Assembly: GCA_963836665.1 (NCBI GenBank)
Contig: CAWIKL010000001.1
Span: forward strand, 2,976,001 to 3,040,000
DNA from: JAICSD01 sp963836665
GTDB taxonomy: Bacteria > Acidobacteriota > Vicinamibacteria > Vicinamibacterales > 2-12-FULL-66-21
Direction: 5' to 3'
DNA: 64,000 nt
This document shows, one piece after another, positions 1 to 9,700 of the stretch. Under the pieces are notes generated by a model, which saw only the letters and a list, made by a program, of their open reading frames with translations, was not told the origin of the DNA and did not search any database. The position numbers and the translations under genes are program-made. Numbering within the stretch: position 1 is the first letter of the stretch; every line of letters starts with the position of its first letter.

Positions 1-3000
1 CCCTTCTATCCCTCGCCGCTGCGCGATGACGGCTACGACATTGCCGACTACGAGAACATCCATCCGAGCTACGGCACGCTGCAGGACTTCGACCGCTTCA
101 TCGACGAAGCGCACAAGCGCGGCATCCGCGTCATCACCGAGCTGGTCGTCAACCACACGTCCGACCAGCATCCCTGGTTCCAAGCGGCGCGGCGCGCGCC
201 GGCCGGTTCGGCCGAACGCGACTTCTACGTGTGGAGCGAAACCAACCAGAAATACCACAACGTCCGCATCATCTTCACCGATACCGAGACATCAAACTGG
301 TCGTGGGACGACACGGCGAAGGCCTACTACTGGCATCGCTTCTTCCACCATCAGCCAGACCTCAACTTCGACAATCCCAGTGTCTTCGACGCGGTGGTCA
401 AGACCATGCGCTTCTGGCTCGACCGCGGCGTCGACGGGCTGCGCCTCGACGCGGTGCCGTACTTGATCGAGCGCGAGGGGAGCATCTGCGAAAACCTCGA
501 CGAGACGCACGAGATCCTGCGCCGCCTGCGGGCAGCAATGGACCTGCGCTATCCGGATCGCATGCTCATCGCGGAAGCGAACCAGTGGCCCGCCGACGTC
601 CGCCCCTACTTCGGCGAGGGCGACGAATGCCACATGGCGTTCCACTTCCCGTTGATGCCGCGCATGTTCATGGCCATCCGGCAGGAAGACCGGCATCCGA
701 TCATCGAGATCCTGCGCCAGACGCCCGACATTCCAGAAAACTGCCAGTGGGGGCTGTTCCTGCGCAACCACGACGAGTTGACGCTCGAGATGGTCACGGA
801 TGAAGAGCGCGACTACATGTACCAGGCCTACGCCGCCGACCCGCGCATGCGCATCAATGTCGGCATCCGGCGGCGCCTGGCGCCGCTCGTCGAGAGTAGC
901 CGCCGCCGGATCGAGCTGCTCAACTCCCTGCTCTTCTCGTTACCCGGCACGCCGGTCATCTACTACGGCGACGAGATCGGGATGGGAGACAACATCTACC
1001 TCGGCGATCGCAACGGCGTGCGCACCCCGATGCAGTGGACCGGCGATCGCAACGCCGGCTTCTCCCGCACCGATCCGGCGCGGCTCTTCGCCCCGCTGAT
1101 CATGGATCCGGTCTACGGCTACCAGGCAATCAACGTCGAGGCGCAGGAGAGCTCGCCGTTCTCACTGCTCAACTGGATGAAGCGGCTGATCGCCCTGCGC
1201 AAGCAGTACAAGGTGTTCGGTCGTGGCACGCTCCAGTTCCTGTCGCCCGCCAACCGCAAGGTGCTCGCCTACCTGCGCACCTACGCGGACGAGCAGGTGC
1301 TCTGCGTCGCCAACCTGTCGCGCACGACGCAGCCCGTCGAGCTCGACCTGGCGGCGTGCAAAGGACTGACGCCGGTCGAGATGCTCGGCCTGACCGAATT
1401 CCCGCGCATTGGCGACCTGCCCTACGTCCTGACGCTGCCGGGCTACACCTTCTACTGGTTCCGCCTCCAGCAAGCAGCGGCGCCGATCGCGGTCCAGAAG
1501 GTGGCCGACCCGGCCGCGGCAGTCGCCGCCGACGCTCTGCCTGCCTTCTTCATGGGCGTCGCGTGGGACACCGTGCTCGAAGGCAACGTCCGCACCCTCA
1601 TCGAGCGCGAGTCGCTCGGTCCGTTCTTGCAGCGGCAGCGTTGGTTCGGCGGCAAGGGGCGGTCACTGCGCTCGGCCCGGTTCGTCGATTGGGGGTTGCT
1701 CCGTCGCGGCGCACATCCGATCTTCATCACCATCGTCCGGGCCGATTACCAGGACGGCGGTCGCGAGCAGTACTTCGTCCCGCTCGCCGTCGTCGACGGC
1801 GCCGCGGCGGAGGCGGCGCTGGCGGCCTCTCCGCACGCCGTGCTGGCGCGTGTCAGCGGCGCTCGCAAGGGACTGATCATCGACGGCGCCGGCGACGACG
1901 ACACGCTGCGCACGTTGCTCGACATCTTCGATCGCCAGGACAGCGGCCGCACCAAACGCGGCGTCGTGCGCATCACCCGCACGGCGGCGTTCGCGCAGCT
2001 GCGCGGCGATGCGGTGCTGTCACCGCGGCGCCTCGGCGCCGAGCAGAGTAATACGTCGGTGGCGTTCGACGACCGCTTGATCGCCAAGCTGTTCCGCCGC
2101 ATCGAGCCAGGGCCGAACCCTGACGTCGAGATCGGAGAATACCTGACGACGCGGACGTCGTTCCGGCGCACCCCGCGCGTTGCCGCCTTCCTCGAATACG
2201 AGCCCGCCGGCGAGCCGCCGGCGACGCACCTGGCCGCCGTGTCCGAGCTGGTCAGCAGCCAGGCCGACGGCTGGAACCACGCCTTGACCGAGTTGCGCCG
2301 CTATTACGACGAAGTAGGCGCGCGGCCGGCGCCGCCGCCCGAGCTTCTGCCGCGGGGCGGCCCGCTTGCCCTCGCCGCGGCGCGGACGCCGCATCTGATG
2401 TGCGAGCTCTCGGGCCTCTACATCGACAGCGCCCAGCAGCTTGGGCGGCGGACGGCGGAGCTGCATCTGGCGCTCGTCTCCGACACGAGCTGCGCGGCGT
2501 TCGCCCCGGAGCCGTTCACCAAGGAAGACGTCGTCCGCGTCATCACGCAGGCGGCAGCGCACCTGCATACGCTGCGCAGCTCGATCGATGCCACGGTCTT
2601 CCAGCGCCTCGATCGCACGCTGCACGCATTGGGCAACGGCAACGGGCGTGACCCGCTGCGGCTGAACGCGGCGCGGACGCGGGTCCATGGCGATTTCCAT
2701 CTCGGCCAGGTCTTGTGGTCGGAAGGGGACTTTTATCTGATCGACTTCGAAGGGGAGCCGGCGCGATCGATCGAGGAGCGGCGGCGCAAGGACTCGCCGA
2801 TGAAGGATGTGGCCGGCATGCTGCGTTCGTTCAGTTATGCGGCCTACGCCGCGCTGTTTGCGCACGCGGGCGGGCGCGGCGCCGACGTTGAGCGGCTCGA
2901 GCCGTGGGCGCGCGCGTGGCAGCTGTGGGTCGGCGCGTCCTTCCTCAGGGGCTACCTCGCCACTGCCGGCGACGCGCCGTTCGTCCCCGATGATCCGGGG

Positions 3001-3123
3001 CAGCGCGCGGCGCTGCTCAACCTGTTCTTGATCGACAAGGCGCTCTACGAACTGCAATACGAGCTGAACACGCGGCCCGACTGGGTGCGCATCCCGTTGC
3101 GCGGGCTGGCGGAGCTAGGGTGA
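1..3123 (+). CDS. treS: Trehalose synthase-maltokinase fusion (5' truncated)
   Basis: The reading frame is open from base 1, so the N-terminus lies outside the window; 1040 codons are visible. The first ~500 residues are a GH13 trehalose synthase (maltose to trehalose isomerisation). The family's conserved regions appear in order: ELVVNHTSDQHPWF near residue 47, GLRLDAVPYL with the nucleophile Asp near 149, IAEANQWP with the acid Glu near 190, and NHDEL near 258. From about residue 510 a maltokinase (Pep2/Mak) domain follows, with QRWFGGKGR near 544, HGDFHLGQVLW near 896 and a YLIDFEGEP metal-binding segment near 912. Such fusions interconvert trehalose and maltose and phosphorylate maltose to maltose-1-phosphate for GlgE-type glucan synthesis. 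treY follows 37 bases downstream on the same strand. The assignment is secure; whether glgE lies upstream cannot be seen. Confidence 0.95.
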   Translation, partial: PFYPSPLRDDGYDIADYENIHPSYGTLQDFDRFIDEAHKRGIRVITELVVNHTSDQHPWFQAARRAPAGSAERDFYVWSETNQKYHNVRIIFTDTETSNWSWDDTAKAYYWHRFFHHQPDLNFDNPSVFDAVVKTMRFWLDRGVDGLRLDAVPYLIEREGSICENLDETHEILRRLRAAMDLRYPDRMLIAEANQWPADVRPYFGEGDECHMAFHFPLMPRMFMAIRQEDRHPIIEILRQTPDIPENCQWGLFLRNHDELTLEMVTDEERDYMYQAYAADPRMRINVGIRRRLAPLVESSRRRIELLNSLLFSLPGTPVIYYGDEIGMGDNIYLGDRNGVRTPMQWTGDRNAGFSRTDPARLFAPLIMDPVYGYQAINVEAQESSPFSLLNWMKRLIALRKQYKVFGRGTLQFLSPANRKVLAYLRTYADEQVLCVANLSRTTQPVELDLAACKGLTPVEMLGLTEFPRIGDLPYVLTLPGYTFYWFRLQQAAAPIAVQKVADPAAAVAADALPAFFMGVAWDTVLEGNVRTLIERESLGPFLQRQRWFGGKGRSLRSARFVDWGLLRRGAHPIFITIVRADYQDGGREQYFVPLAVVDGAAAEAALAASPHAVLARVSGARKGLIIDGAGDDDTLRTLLDIFDRQDSGRTKRGVVRITRTAAFAQLRGDAVLSPRRLGAEQSNTSVAFDDRLIAKLFRRIEPGPNPDVEIGEYLTTRTSFRRTPRVAAFLEYEPAGEPPATHLAAVSELVSSQADGWNHALTELRRYYDEVGARPAPPPELLPRGGPLALAAARTPHLMCELSGLYIDSAQQLGRRTAELHLALVSDTSCAAFAPEPFTKEDVVRVITQAAAHLHTLRSSIDATVFQRLDRTLHALGNGNGRDPLRLNAARTRVHGDFHLGQVLWSEGDFYLIDFEGEPARSIEERRRKDSPMKDVAGMLRSFSYAAYAALFAHAGGRGADVERLEPWARAWQLWVGASFLRGYLATAGDAPFVPDDPGQRAALLNLFLIDKALYELQYELNTRPDWVRIPLRGLAELG

Positions 3124-3144
3124 TGGCCGGCGCCGTTCCGGCCA
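3124..3144 (+). other. Short perfect inverted repeat between treS and treY
   Basis: Immediately after the treS stop codon a 7-bp perfect inverted repeat, TGGCCGG / CCGGCCA, encloses a 7-base loop. No T-run follows, so it is not a convincing intrinsic terminator. It may be an attenuating or mRNA-stabilising hairpin between two co-transcribed genes, or chance in GC-rich DNA. Confidence 0.3.
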
Positions 3145-3160
3145 ATGCCTCTGAGCGCAC

Positions 3161-5896
3161 ATGAAGCGACCGGCACTGATTCCCGCCAGCACCTACCGCC
3201 TGCAGGTCCACGGCGGTTTCACGCTCGACGCCGCGCGCGCCGTCGTACCCTACCTGCAGCGGCTCGGCGTCGGCGCCGTCTACACGTCGCCGTACTTCGC
3301 GGCCGAGCCGGGCTCGACGCACGGCTATGACGTGACCAACCACAACGTGATCAACCCGGAGGTCGGCGGGGACGCGGCGCACAGCGCATTCACCGATGCC
3401 GTCGGCGCGGCCGGCTTGCAGCACATCGTCGATTTCGTGCCCAATCACATGGGCATCAGCACCGCCACCAACCCGTGGTGGCGCGACGTGCTGGCACGGG
3501 GCCAGCACTCGGCCTACGCCCACTTCTTCGATATCGACTGGTATCCGTTCAAGACAGAGCTGCGGCGCAAGCTCCTGCTGCCCATCCTCGGCGACCAGTA
3601 CGGCAAGGTCCTCGAGCGCGGCGAGCTGCAGCTCGAACGCGGCCACGATCTTTCGGCGGCGGCCGGTGCCGGCCTGGTCGTGCGCTACTTCGACAACCGC
3701 CTGCCCGTCGCCGTGCCGCACGAGTTGAGCGACGAAGAAATCGTGCGCCTCAACGGCGTAGCGGGCCGGCCGCATACCTTCGACGCGCTGCACGAGCTGC
3801 TCGAGGCGCAGGCCTATCGTCTCGCCTACTGGCGGACCGCGGCGCACGAGATCAACTACCGTCGCTTCTTCGACATCAACACGCTGGCCGGGCTGCGCGT
3901 CGAGGATCCGACGGTGTTCGACGCAATCCACCGTCTCCTCGCTCGTCTGGTCCACGAGGGGAGGATCACCGGCGTCCGTATCGATCATCCCGACGGCCTG
4001 TTCGACCCGGCGAAGTACTTCGCCATGCTGCGGGCGCTCGTCGGCGACGTCTACGTTGTCGCGGAAAAGATCCTGTCGGGAGGCGAGCGGCTCCCGCGCG
4101 GCTGGGCCGTGCACGGCACGACCGGCTACAACTTCCTGAACCAGGTGAACGGCCTCTTCGTCGACCCGGCGAACGCACGCCGCATGCGCAAGGTCTACGC
4201 CAAGATCGCCGGTGGCGAGGAGAGCTTCGACGAACTGCTCTACGAGAGCAAGCGGCTGATCATGGACACCGCGATGGCCAGCGAATTGACCGTGCTCGCG
4301 CACATGCTCGAACGCATCAGCGAAAGCAACCGCCGCTCTCGCGATTTTACGCTGAACAGCCTGCGCGACGCGCTCGTCGAAGTCGTCGCCGGTTTCCCGA
4401 TCTACCGCACCTATGTCGACCAGGGCGGCTGGGTGCCCGACGACCGCGCCGCGGTCGAACGCGCCATCGTCTGCGCCCGCCGCCGCAACGCAGCCATGGA
4501 ATCAACGATCTTCGACTTCCTGCGCGAGGTACTGCTGCCGCGGGATCCGGGCGACGTGCTCGCGTCGGTCTATGAACGGCGCGACGGCTATCCGCCAGCC
4601 GACGCGTCGGAGTCGGCCGAGCGGCTGCGCTTTGCAATGAAATTCCAGCAGTACACCGGTCCGCTGCAGGCGAAGGGGCTCGAGGACACCGCCTTCTATC
4701 GGCATAACCTGCTGCTCTCGCTGAACGAGGTCGGCGGCGATCCGGCACGGTTCGGCGTGACCGCGCAGGAGTTCCACGACCTCAATCAGGCGCGGCGCCG
4801 TGACTGGCCCTACGAGATGATCACCACGGCGACGCACGACACCAAGCTCGGCGAGGACGTACGCACGCGCATCGACGTGCTGTCGGAGATGCCGGAGGAA
4901 TGGGGCCGGGAGGTCGCGAAATGGATGCGGCTGGCACGGTCCGCCAAGACGCTCGTCGACGGGGAGCCGGCGCCCGACCGCAATGACGAATACCGCTTCT
5001 ACCAGGCGCTGCTCGGCGCCTGGCCGGAGGGAGGGCTGAGCGGCGGATTCGTCGAGCGGATGCAGGCCTACATGATCAAGTCGATCAAGGAAGCCAAGCG
5101 CCATTCGAGTTGGATCAACCCCGGCAACGCCTACGAAAATGCCGTCGGCAACTACGTCGCGCGCATGCTCGGCGGACCCGAGTCGGCGAAATTCGTCGCA
5201 GCGTTCACGTCGTTCCAGGCGCGCGTCGCGCGCGCTGGGCTGGTGAACTCGCTGTCGCAACTGGTGTTGAAGATTGCCTCGCCCGGGGTGCCCGACTTTT
5301 ACCAGGGCACGGACTTATGGGATTTCCATCTCGTCGATCCCGACAACCGCGCAGAAGTGGACTTTGCCACGCGCGCGGACGCGCTGGAACGCGTTGATCG
5401 GATCCTGTCGCTCGCGTGCGCGTGCCGCGACACCGAAATCGCCAGCCTGCTGACCAACTGGTGCGACGGTACGATCAAGATGCTGCTGACCACCGCAGGG
5501 CTGCGGTTGCGGGCGGCGCGGCCGGCGCTGTTCCTCGACGGCGACTACCTGCCGCTCGAGACCGATACCGCCACCGTCCCAGGCCGGGTACTCGCCTTCG
5601 CCCGCATCAAGGATGGCGCGGCGGCGATCGCAATCGCGCCGCATCTGATCGGGCGGTTCGTCGATGCCGACCATCCGGCGCCCTTGGGTGACATGTGGAG
5701 GACGTCGCGGGTGATGTTACCGAAGACCCTCGCCGCGCTGACTTACCGGGACGCGATCACCGGGGCCGAAATCCGGCCGGTCATGGCCCAGGATGCCGCC
5801 TGGCTCTTTGTCGGGCAGGCGCTGAAGACGCTCCCTGTTGCCCTCCTCGTCGCCATGACGACTCCACAAGACCACGACTCCGCAACCCCCGACTAA
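3161..5896 (+). CDS. treY: Maltooligosyl trehalose synthase (TreY)
   Basis: A 911-residue protein, slightly longer than typical TreY. It converts the reducing-end alpha-1,4 linkage of maltodextrins to alpha,alpha-1,1, the first step of the TreY/TreZ trehalose route. It opens with the family signature IPASTYRLQ at residue 6 and YTSPYFAAEPGSTHGYDV near 46. GH13 region I (DFVPNHMG) is near residue 90, region II (GVRIDHPDG) near 270, region III (VAEKIL) near 299 and region IV (TATHDTKLGED) near 555. A characteristic GVPDFYQGTDLWDF block is near 708. It lies just downstream of treS-mak, forming a trehalose/alpha-glucan pair. treZ is not in the window. The ATG start agrees with the family N-terminus. 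Confidence 0.95.
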   Translation: MKRPALIPASTYRLQVHGGFTLDAARAVVPYLQRLGVGAVYTSPYFAAEPGSTHGYDVTNHNVINPEVGGDAAHSAFTDAVGAAGLQHIVDFVPNHMGISTATNPWWRDVLARGQHSAYAHFFDIDWYPFKTELRRKLLLPILGDQYGKVLERGELQLERGHDLSAAAGAGLVVRYFDNRLPVAVPHELSDEEIVRLNGVAGRPHTFDALHELLEAQAYRLAYWRTAAHEINYRRFFDINTLAGLRVEDPTVFDAIHRLLARLVHEGRITGVRIDHPDGLFDPAKYFAMLRALVGDVYVVAEKILSGGERLPRGWAVHGTTGYNFLNQVNGLFVDPANARRMRKVYAKIAGGEESFDELLYESKRLIMDTAMASELTVLAHMLERISESNRRSRDFTLNSLRDALVEVVAGFPIYRTYVDQGGWVPDDRAAVERAIVCARRRNAAMESTIFDFLREVLLPRDPGDVLASVYERRDGYPPADASESAERLRFAMKFQQYTGPLQAKGLEDTAFYRHNLLLSLNEVGGDPARFGVTAQEFHDLNQARRRDWPYEMITTATHDTKLGEDVRTRIDVLSEMPEEWGREVAKWMRLARSAKTLVDGEPAPDRNDEYRFYQALLGAWPEGGLSGGFVERMQAYMIKSIKEAKRHSSWINPGNAYENAVGNYVARMLGGPESAKFVAAFTSFQARVARAGLVNSLSQLVLKIASPGVPDFYQGTDLWDFHLVDPDNRAEVDFATRADALERVDRILSLACACRDTEIASLLTNWCDGTIKMLLTTAGLRLRAARPALFLDGDYLPLETDTATVPGRVLAFARIKDGAAAIAIAPHLIGRFVDADHPAPLGDMWRTSRVMLPKTLAALTYRDAITGAEIRPVMAQDAAWLFVGQALKTLPVALLVAMTTPQDHDSATPD

Positions 5897-5981
5897 CAGC
5901 AACGCCCAGGGCCTGGCGCCCTTCCTTGGTGGCTCTTGGACGTTGCGGCGTCGTGGCGTGATGGAGGTGACGCGACGGCGC

Positions 5982-8687
5982 TCAGCGCCGCCCGGTCTGC
6001 TGTTGCTCGCGATTGAGCTCGACCATGTCGGCGTCTTCCTCCGTCTTGCCGAGCAGGTAGCGGCAGAAGTACTCGGCACGCCGCTGGTTCACGTAGGCTG
6101 CCTCACTCGTGTAGGGATGGCGCAGACCCGGCAGGACCATGAAATCGAAGCGCTTATTCGCCTTGATCAGCGCGTCGGCCATGCGGTAGGTGTTCGCGGG
6201 GTGGACGTTGTTGTCGATGTCCCCCGTTACCAGCATCAGGTGCCCCTTCAGGTTCTTCGCCAGCTCCGAGTTCTTCTCGATGCTGAATTCGAAGCTCACC
6301 TTGCCGTCCTTTTCCACTTCCTTGATACCGTGGTTCTTCTCGCTCCACGTGTTGTTGTAGATGTTGTTCTCGTGGTTGCCCGACTCCGACCACGCCACCT
6401 TGAAGAAATCGGGATAGACGAGCATCGCCGCCGCCGACATGAAGCCGCCGCCGGAATGACCCCAGATGCCAACGCGGTTGATGTCGATGTAGGGGCAACG
6501 CGCGGCGAGCTGCTCGATCGCCGCCTTCTTGTCGGCCAGGCCGTAGTCACGCAGGTTGCCGTATCCGTAATTGTGGTACCACTTCGAGCGCTGCGGGTTG
6601 CCGCCGCGGTTGCCCACCTCGATGACGATGAACCCGTACTGCGCGAGCGACATGCTCGTGCCGCGCGGGTTGAACGTCTTGGTCACGCTCTCTGTCTGCG
6701 GCCCGGGGTAGACGTAGGCGATGATCGGGTATTTCCTGTTGGGATCGAAATCGAACGGCTTGTAGATCACGCCGTAAAGATCCGTGACCCCGTCGTCCGC
6801 CTTCACCGAGAACGGCTCCGGGAACTTGAAGCCGGCTTCCTTCAGCGCGCTGAGGTCCGGCGTCTCCAGCCTGGCGACGCTGTTGCCCAGCGCATCGTAG
6901 ATCGCGGCCTCGGGTGACAGGTCGACGCGCGATGCGTTGTCGATGAAGTAGCGCGTGTCGTCGGCCATCGAAACCGCGTGCGAGGCATTGCCGGCATCGA
7001 GCAGCTTCAGGCCGTTGCCGTCGTAGCCGACACGGTAGAGGTGCGGGAAGTAGGGGTCTTCCCCCTTCTCGCGCCCAACCGCGGTGATGAAGAGCGTTCG
7101 TGTCTTGTCGTCCCAGCCCTCGACCGACATCGTGACGAACTCCCCGTCGGTAATCCGGTTCTTCAGCGTGCCGCTGTTCGCATCGTAAAGGTAGTAGTGC
7201 CCCCAGCCGTCGCGCTCGGACCAGAACACGAGGTCCTGGCCGTTGTTGACCAGCCGCAACGGGCGCGACTCGATGTAGCTGTTGGAGCGCTCTTCGACGA
7301 TCGTACGGACCTCACCTGTCGCCGCGTCGGCGATACAGACGTCGTAGCGCTTCTGGTCGCGGCTCAGGCGCGTGAAATAGATCGTCGCGGCCGAACCGCT
7401 CAGCCACTTCAGCGGGATGGCGCCGCCAGCCGCGGCCGGGCCGCCGCCCTGCCCACCGCCCTGGCCCTGGCCGCCGCCGAGCGTGCGCGCCGCCTCCCGC
7501 TCGCGCTCGCTGGCCGGCGCCGTGGCGATGTTCAGCGTCTGGTCCTTGAACCGGTCCGCCTTCACGGCCACGTGCTTCTTCGTTGCGACCTCGAACACGT
7601 GCATCTCCTGCTGAGCGATGTTCTCTTCGCCGGGCATCGCGTAGCGGTAGGTCTCGAGCGTCGGCCGCGGGTTCGACAGCGCGTTGATCACCCACAGGTC
7701 CTTCACCTTGCGCTCGTCGCGCCGGAGCAACGCGAAGCGCTTCGAGTCGGGCGACCAGATGACATTGACCGCGGGCACGCGCGCGTTCTTGTCGGTAGTC
7801 GTCGTGTCCTGCTGCGTCTGGTCCTGCTGTTCCTGCTGATCCTGCTGCAGTTGCTGTTCCTGGATCTGCTGATCCTGCTGGCGGCTGCGCGCGTAGCTGT
7901 AGTACTCCTCGCCGTCGGTCGTCAGCGCCGTCTCGGCGATCGACGAATCGTTGGCGTTTTTCAGCGCCTTGTCGAAATTGGCCGCGTCCATGACGTAGAG
8001 GTTGTGGTTGCGCGCGAAGACGACGGTCTGCCCGTCGGGCGAGAGCGTCGCCCAGCGCGGGCGCGGCGCCGGCGTGGTGTAGTCCTCGTCAAGTGTCAGC
8101 TTCTGCGCCGCCAGGTCGTACTCGAAGCGGAGCGTCTTGTTTCGAGGCGGTGTGCGCGGCGCGCCTGCCGGGGCGGCGCCTCTCCCCTGCTGTGGATCGT
8201 CCTCGTCGTCGGGTTCGCTGCCGACCTTCTTCTTCGTCGTGGCGATATCGGCATCGCGCGGGACTGAGACATCGAACTCGAAAACGTTGTCGTTCTTGAA
8301 CTTCAGCGTCGGGAACGGCAGGTGTTGCGCGTCGTAGGGCTCTCGCGTGATCGCCGCCAGCTGCGCGGCCATTTTCGCGTGATCGAAGAGCGGCGCCTTG
8401 GCCTTCTTCAGCGGATCCACCACGAAGAAGCGCCGGCCGTCGCGCGTCTGATAGGAGTACCAGAAGCGATCGCCGCCCTGCAACCAATGCGGCGTGACGC
8501 CGGTGTCGAACACCAGCTTGCCGACCTTCGACGACGTCCAGCGGGAACCGAGGTCGAAATTGGGTTGTACCGGCGCCGGCCCGGTGGGCGAGGTCTGCGC
8601 CGTCGGGTCGGACGTACGCAAGAGCAGCATGACGCCCGCGCACAGCGCGAGCGCCAAGCCACGGCGGCCGTGAAATAGCACTGTCAT
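5982..8687 (-). CDS. Secreted prolyl oligopeptidase / dipeptidyl peptidase IV-like (S9)
   Basis: A 901-residue exported serine peptidase. A positively charged start followed by a hydrophobic segment (about residues 10-24) and TAQ looks like a signal peptide. The ATG is preceded six bases upstream by GGAGG. The N-terminal half is a DPP IV-type beta-propeller. The C-terminal alpha/beta hydrolase carries the triad: Ser in GIWGHSGGGF near 744, Asp in GDIDNNVHP near 824 and His in GLRHPYTSEAAY near 855. Unusual are a Gln/Asp-rich run at about residues 262-296 and a Gly/Gln-rich run (GGGQGQGGGQGGG) near 410, both apparently in propeller loops. The predicted role is removal of dipeptides from extracellular or periplasmic peptides; specificity for Pro at P1 is inferred from family only. 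Confidence 0.9.
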   Translation of the reverse strand: MTVLFHGRRGLALALCAGVMLLLRTSDPTAQTSPTGPAPVQPNFDLGSRWTSSKVGKLVFDTGVTPHWLQGGDRFWYSYQTRDGRRFFVVDPLKKAKAPLFDHAKMAAQLAAITREPYDAQHLPFPTLKFKNDNVFEFDVSVPRDADIATTKKKVGSEPDDEDDPQQGRGAAPAGAPRTPPRNKTLRFEYDLAAQKLTLDEDYTTPAPRPRWATLSPDGQTVVFARNHNLYVMDAANFDKALKNANDSSIAETALTTDGEEYYSYARSRQQDQQIQEQQLQQDQQEQQDQTQQDTTTTDKNARVPAVNVIWSPDSKRFALLRRDERKVKDLWVINALSNPRPTLETYRYAMPGEENIAQQEMHVFEVATKKHVAVKADRFKDQTLNIATAPASEREREAARTLGGGQGQGGGQGGGPAAAGGAIPLKWLSGSAATIYFTRLSRDQKRYDVCIADAATGEVRTIVEERSNSYIESRPLRLVNNGQDLVFWSERDGWGHYYLYDANSGTLKNRITDGEFVTMSVEGWDDKTRTLFITAVGREKGEDPYFPHLYRVGYDGNGLKLLDAGNASHAVSMADDTRYFIDNASRVDLSPEAAIYDALGNSVARLETPDLSALKEAGFKFPEPFSVKADDGVTDLYGVIYKPFDFDPNRKYPIIAYVYPGPQTESVTKTFNPRGTSMSLAQYGFIVIEVGNRGGNPQRSKWYHNYGYGNLRDYGLADKKAAIEQLAARCPYIDINRVGIWGHSGGGFMSAAAMLVYPDFFKVAWSESGNHENNIYNNTWSEKNHGIKEVEKDGKVSFEFSIEKNSELAKNLKGHLMLVTGDIDNNVHPANTYRMADALIKANKRFDFMVLPGLRHPYTSEAAYVNQRRAEYFCRYLLGKTEEDADMVELNREQQQTGRR

Positions 8688-8751
8688 CCGTTCCTCCAGG
8701 ATGGCGGATTATCGCCGGATTGGCGATGACGGCACAACTCCGCGGCCACGG

Positions 8752-9678
8752 TCAGAAGTAGCGCGTCAGGTTCACCCGGCCCTTCTTCTGCAGCAACGGC
8801 TTGAACAGGTCGCCCGTCTTGACGAATCGTGCGCGGACGTTGTCGAGCCGAAAGTCCTCGACACGCACCCCCCGGTCGATTTCCTTCCACGTCACCGGCG
8901 TCGAGACGCACGCACGCGGGTGCGGGCGGACCGAATAGACCGACGCCAGCGTCCGCCCCCAGGCGTTCTGGTTGTAGTCGACGAGCACGCGGCCCGTCGG
9001 CCGCTTCGCGACCTTGTATTCCGAGGTCAGGAGCTTCGGGTGACGGCTCGCCAGCTCCTGTGCCAGCGCTTTGGCGAACGTCCACGCGTCTTTCTGCTCC
9101 GGTCCCCGCACGATCGGCACATAAACGTGAATCCCCTTGGATCCGGTCGTCTTTGCCACCGCCGGCATCCTCAGCGTCGCCAGCGCGTCATGGACGATGC
9201 GCGCGGACTCAAGAACCTGCTCCCAAACGGCGCTTCCCGGATCGAGATCGAAGTGCAGGTAATCGGGGTGATTCACGTCGTCGCACGTGGCGTACCACTG
9301 GTTGAGATCGATGCAACCCAGATTGATCACCCATAGCAGCGACGGCAGGTCGTCGATCATCGGAAAATCGATGACCTTGCCCGAGTCGTGAGGGATGCGG
9401 CAAATACCGATCCAGTCGGGACGCGGCGAGGGCGCGCGCTTCATGAAGAAGAACTCGCCGGCCGCGCCGTGCGGATAGCGCTTCATCACCATCGCACGCT
9501 GCCGGATGTGAGGCAGCAGCAGCGGCGCCACGTCCGCGTAGTACTGCAGCAGGTCTCCCTTGCTGATGCCCAGCTCCGGCCAGAACGGCTTATCGAGATT
9601 CGTCAACTGGACGTCCTTACCCTCGACGCGTACCTTCGCCGAACCCGCCGGTGGTATGACGACCGATGTCCCGATCAC
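8752..9678 (-). CDS. ligD: LigD-type polymerase (NHEJ polymerase domain protein)
   Basis: A 308-residue stand-alone polymerase domain of the LigD (archaeo-eukaryotic primase) family, which adds nucleotides at double-strand breaks during bacterial non-homologous end joining. Diagnostic segments are LTNLDKPFWPE near residue 26, RYPHGAAGEFFFMK near 67, HFDLDPG (catalytic Asp pair) near 143, TTGSKGIHVYVPI near 174 and SVYSVRPHPRA near 249. No ligase or phosphoesterase domain is attached. The GTG start lies four bases past the preceding gene's stop and inside a short direct-repeat array, with no Shine-Dalgarno. A stop three to five codons upstream rules out a longer protein. ku and the ligase must be encoded elsewhere. 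Confidence 0.88.
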   Translation of the reverse strand: MIGTSVVIPPAGSAKVRVEGKDVQLTNLDKPFWPELGISKGDLLQYYADVAPLLLPHIRQRAMVMKRYPHGAAGEFFFMKRAPSPRPDWIGICRIPHDSGKVIDFPMIDDLPSLLWVINLGCIDLNQWYATCDDVNHPDYLHFDLDPGSAVWEQVLESARIVHDALATLRMPAVAKTTGSKGIHVYVPIVRGPEQKDAWTFAKALAQELASRHPKLLTSEYKVAKRPTGRVLVDYNQNAWGRTLASVYSVRPHPRACVSTPVTWKEIDRGVRVEDFRLDNVRARFVKTGDLFKPLLQKKGRVNLTRYF

Positions 9679-9700
9679 CGGATCACCCGATCACCCGATT
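9673..9700. repeat. Tandem GATCACCC-type repeat overlapping a stop codon
   Basis: A 28-base array made of nearly identical 8-mers (GATCACC/GATCACCC) ending in GATT. It overlaps the TGA of the upstream minus-strand gene and the GTG start of the LigD polymerase gene. The same 28-base layout recurs at 28289-28316 (inverted) and 28365-28392, again over the stop codon of a minus-strand gene. Confidence 0.7.

Noticed and set aside
2020..3057. Long minus-strand open frame opposite the maltokinase domain
   Set aside because: Arg/Leu-rich shadow of a GC-rich gene; no domain, and the plus-strand frame has intact catalytic motifs.
3017..4303. 428-codon minus-strand open frame opposite treY
   Set aside because: Composition typical of antisense frames in high-GC genes; treY motifs run continuously on the plus strand.
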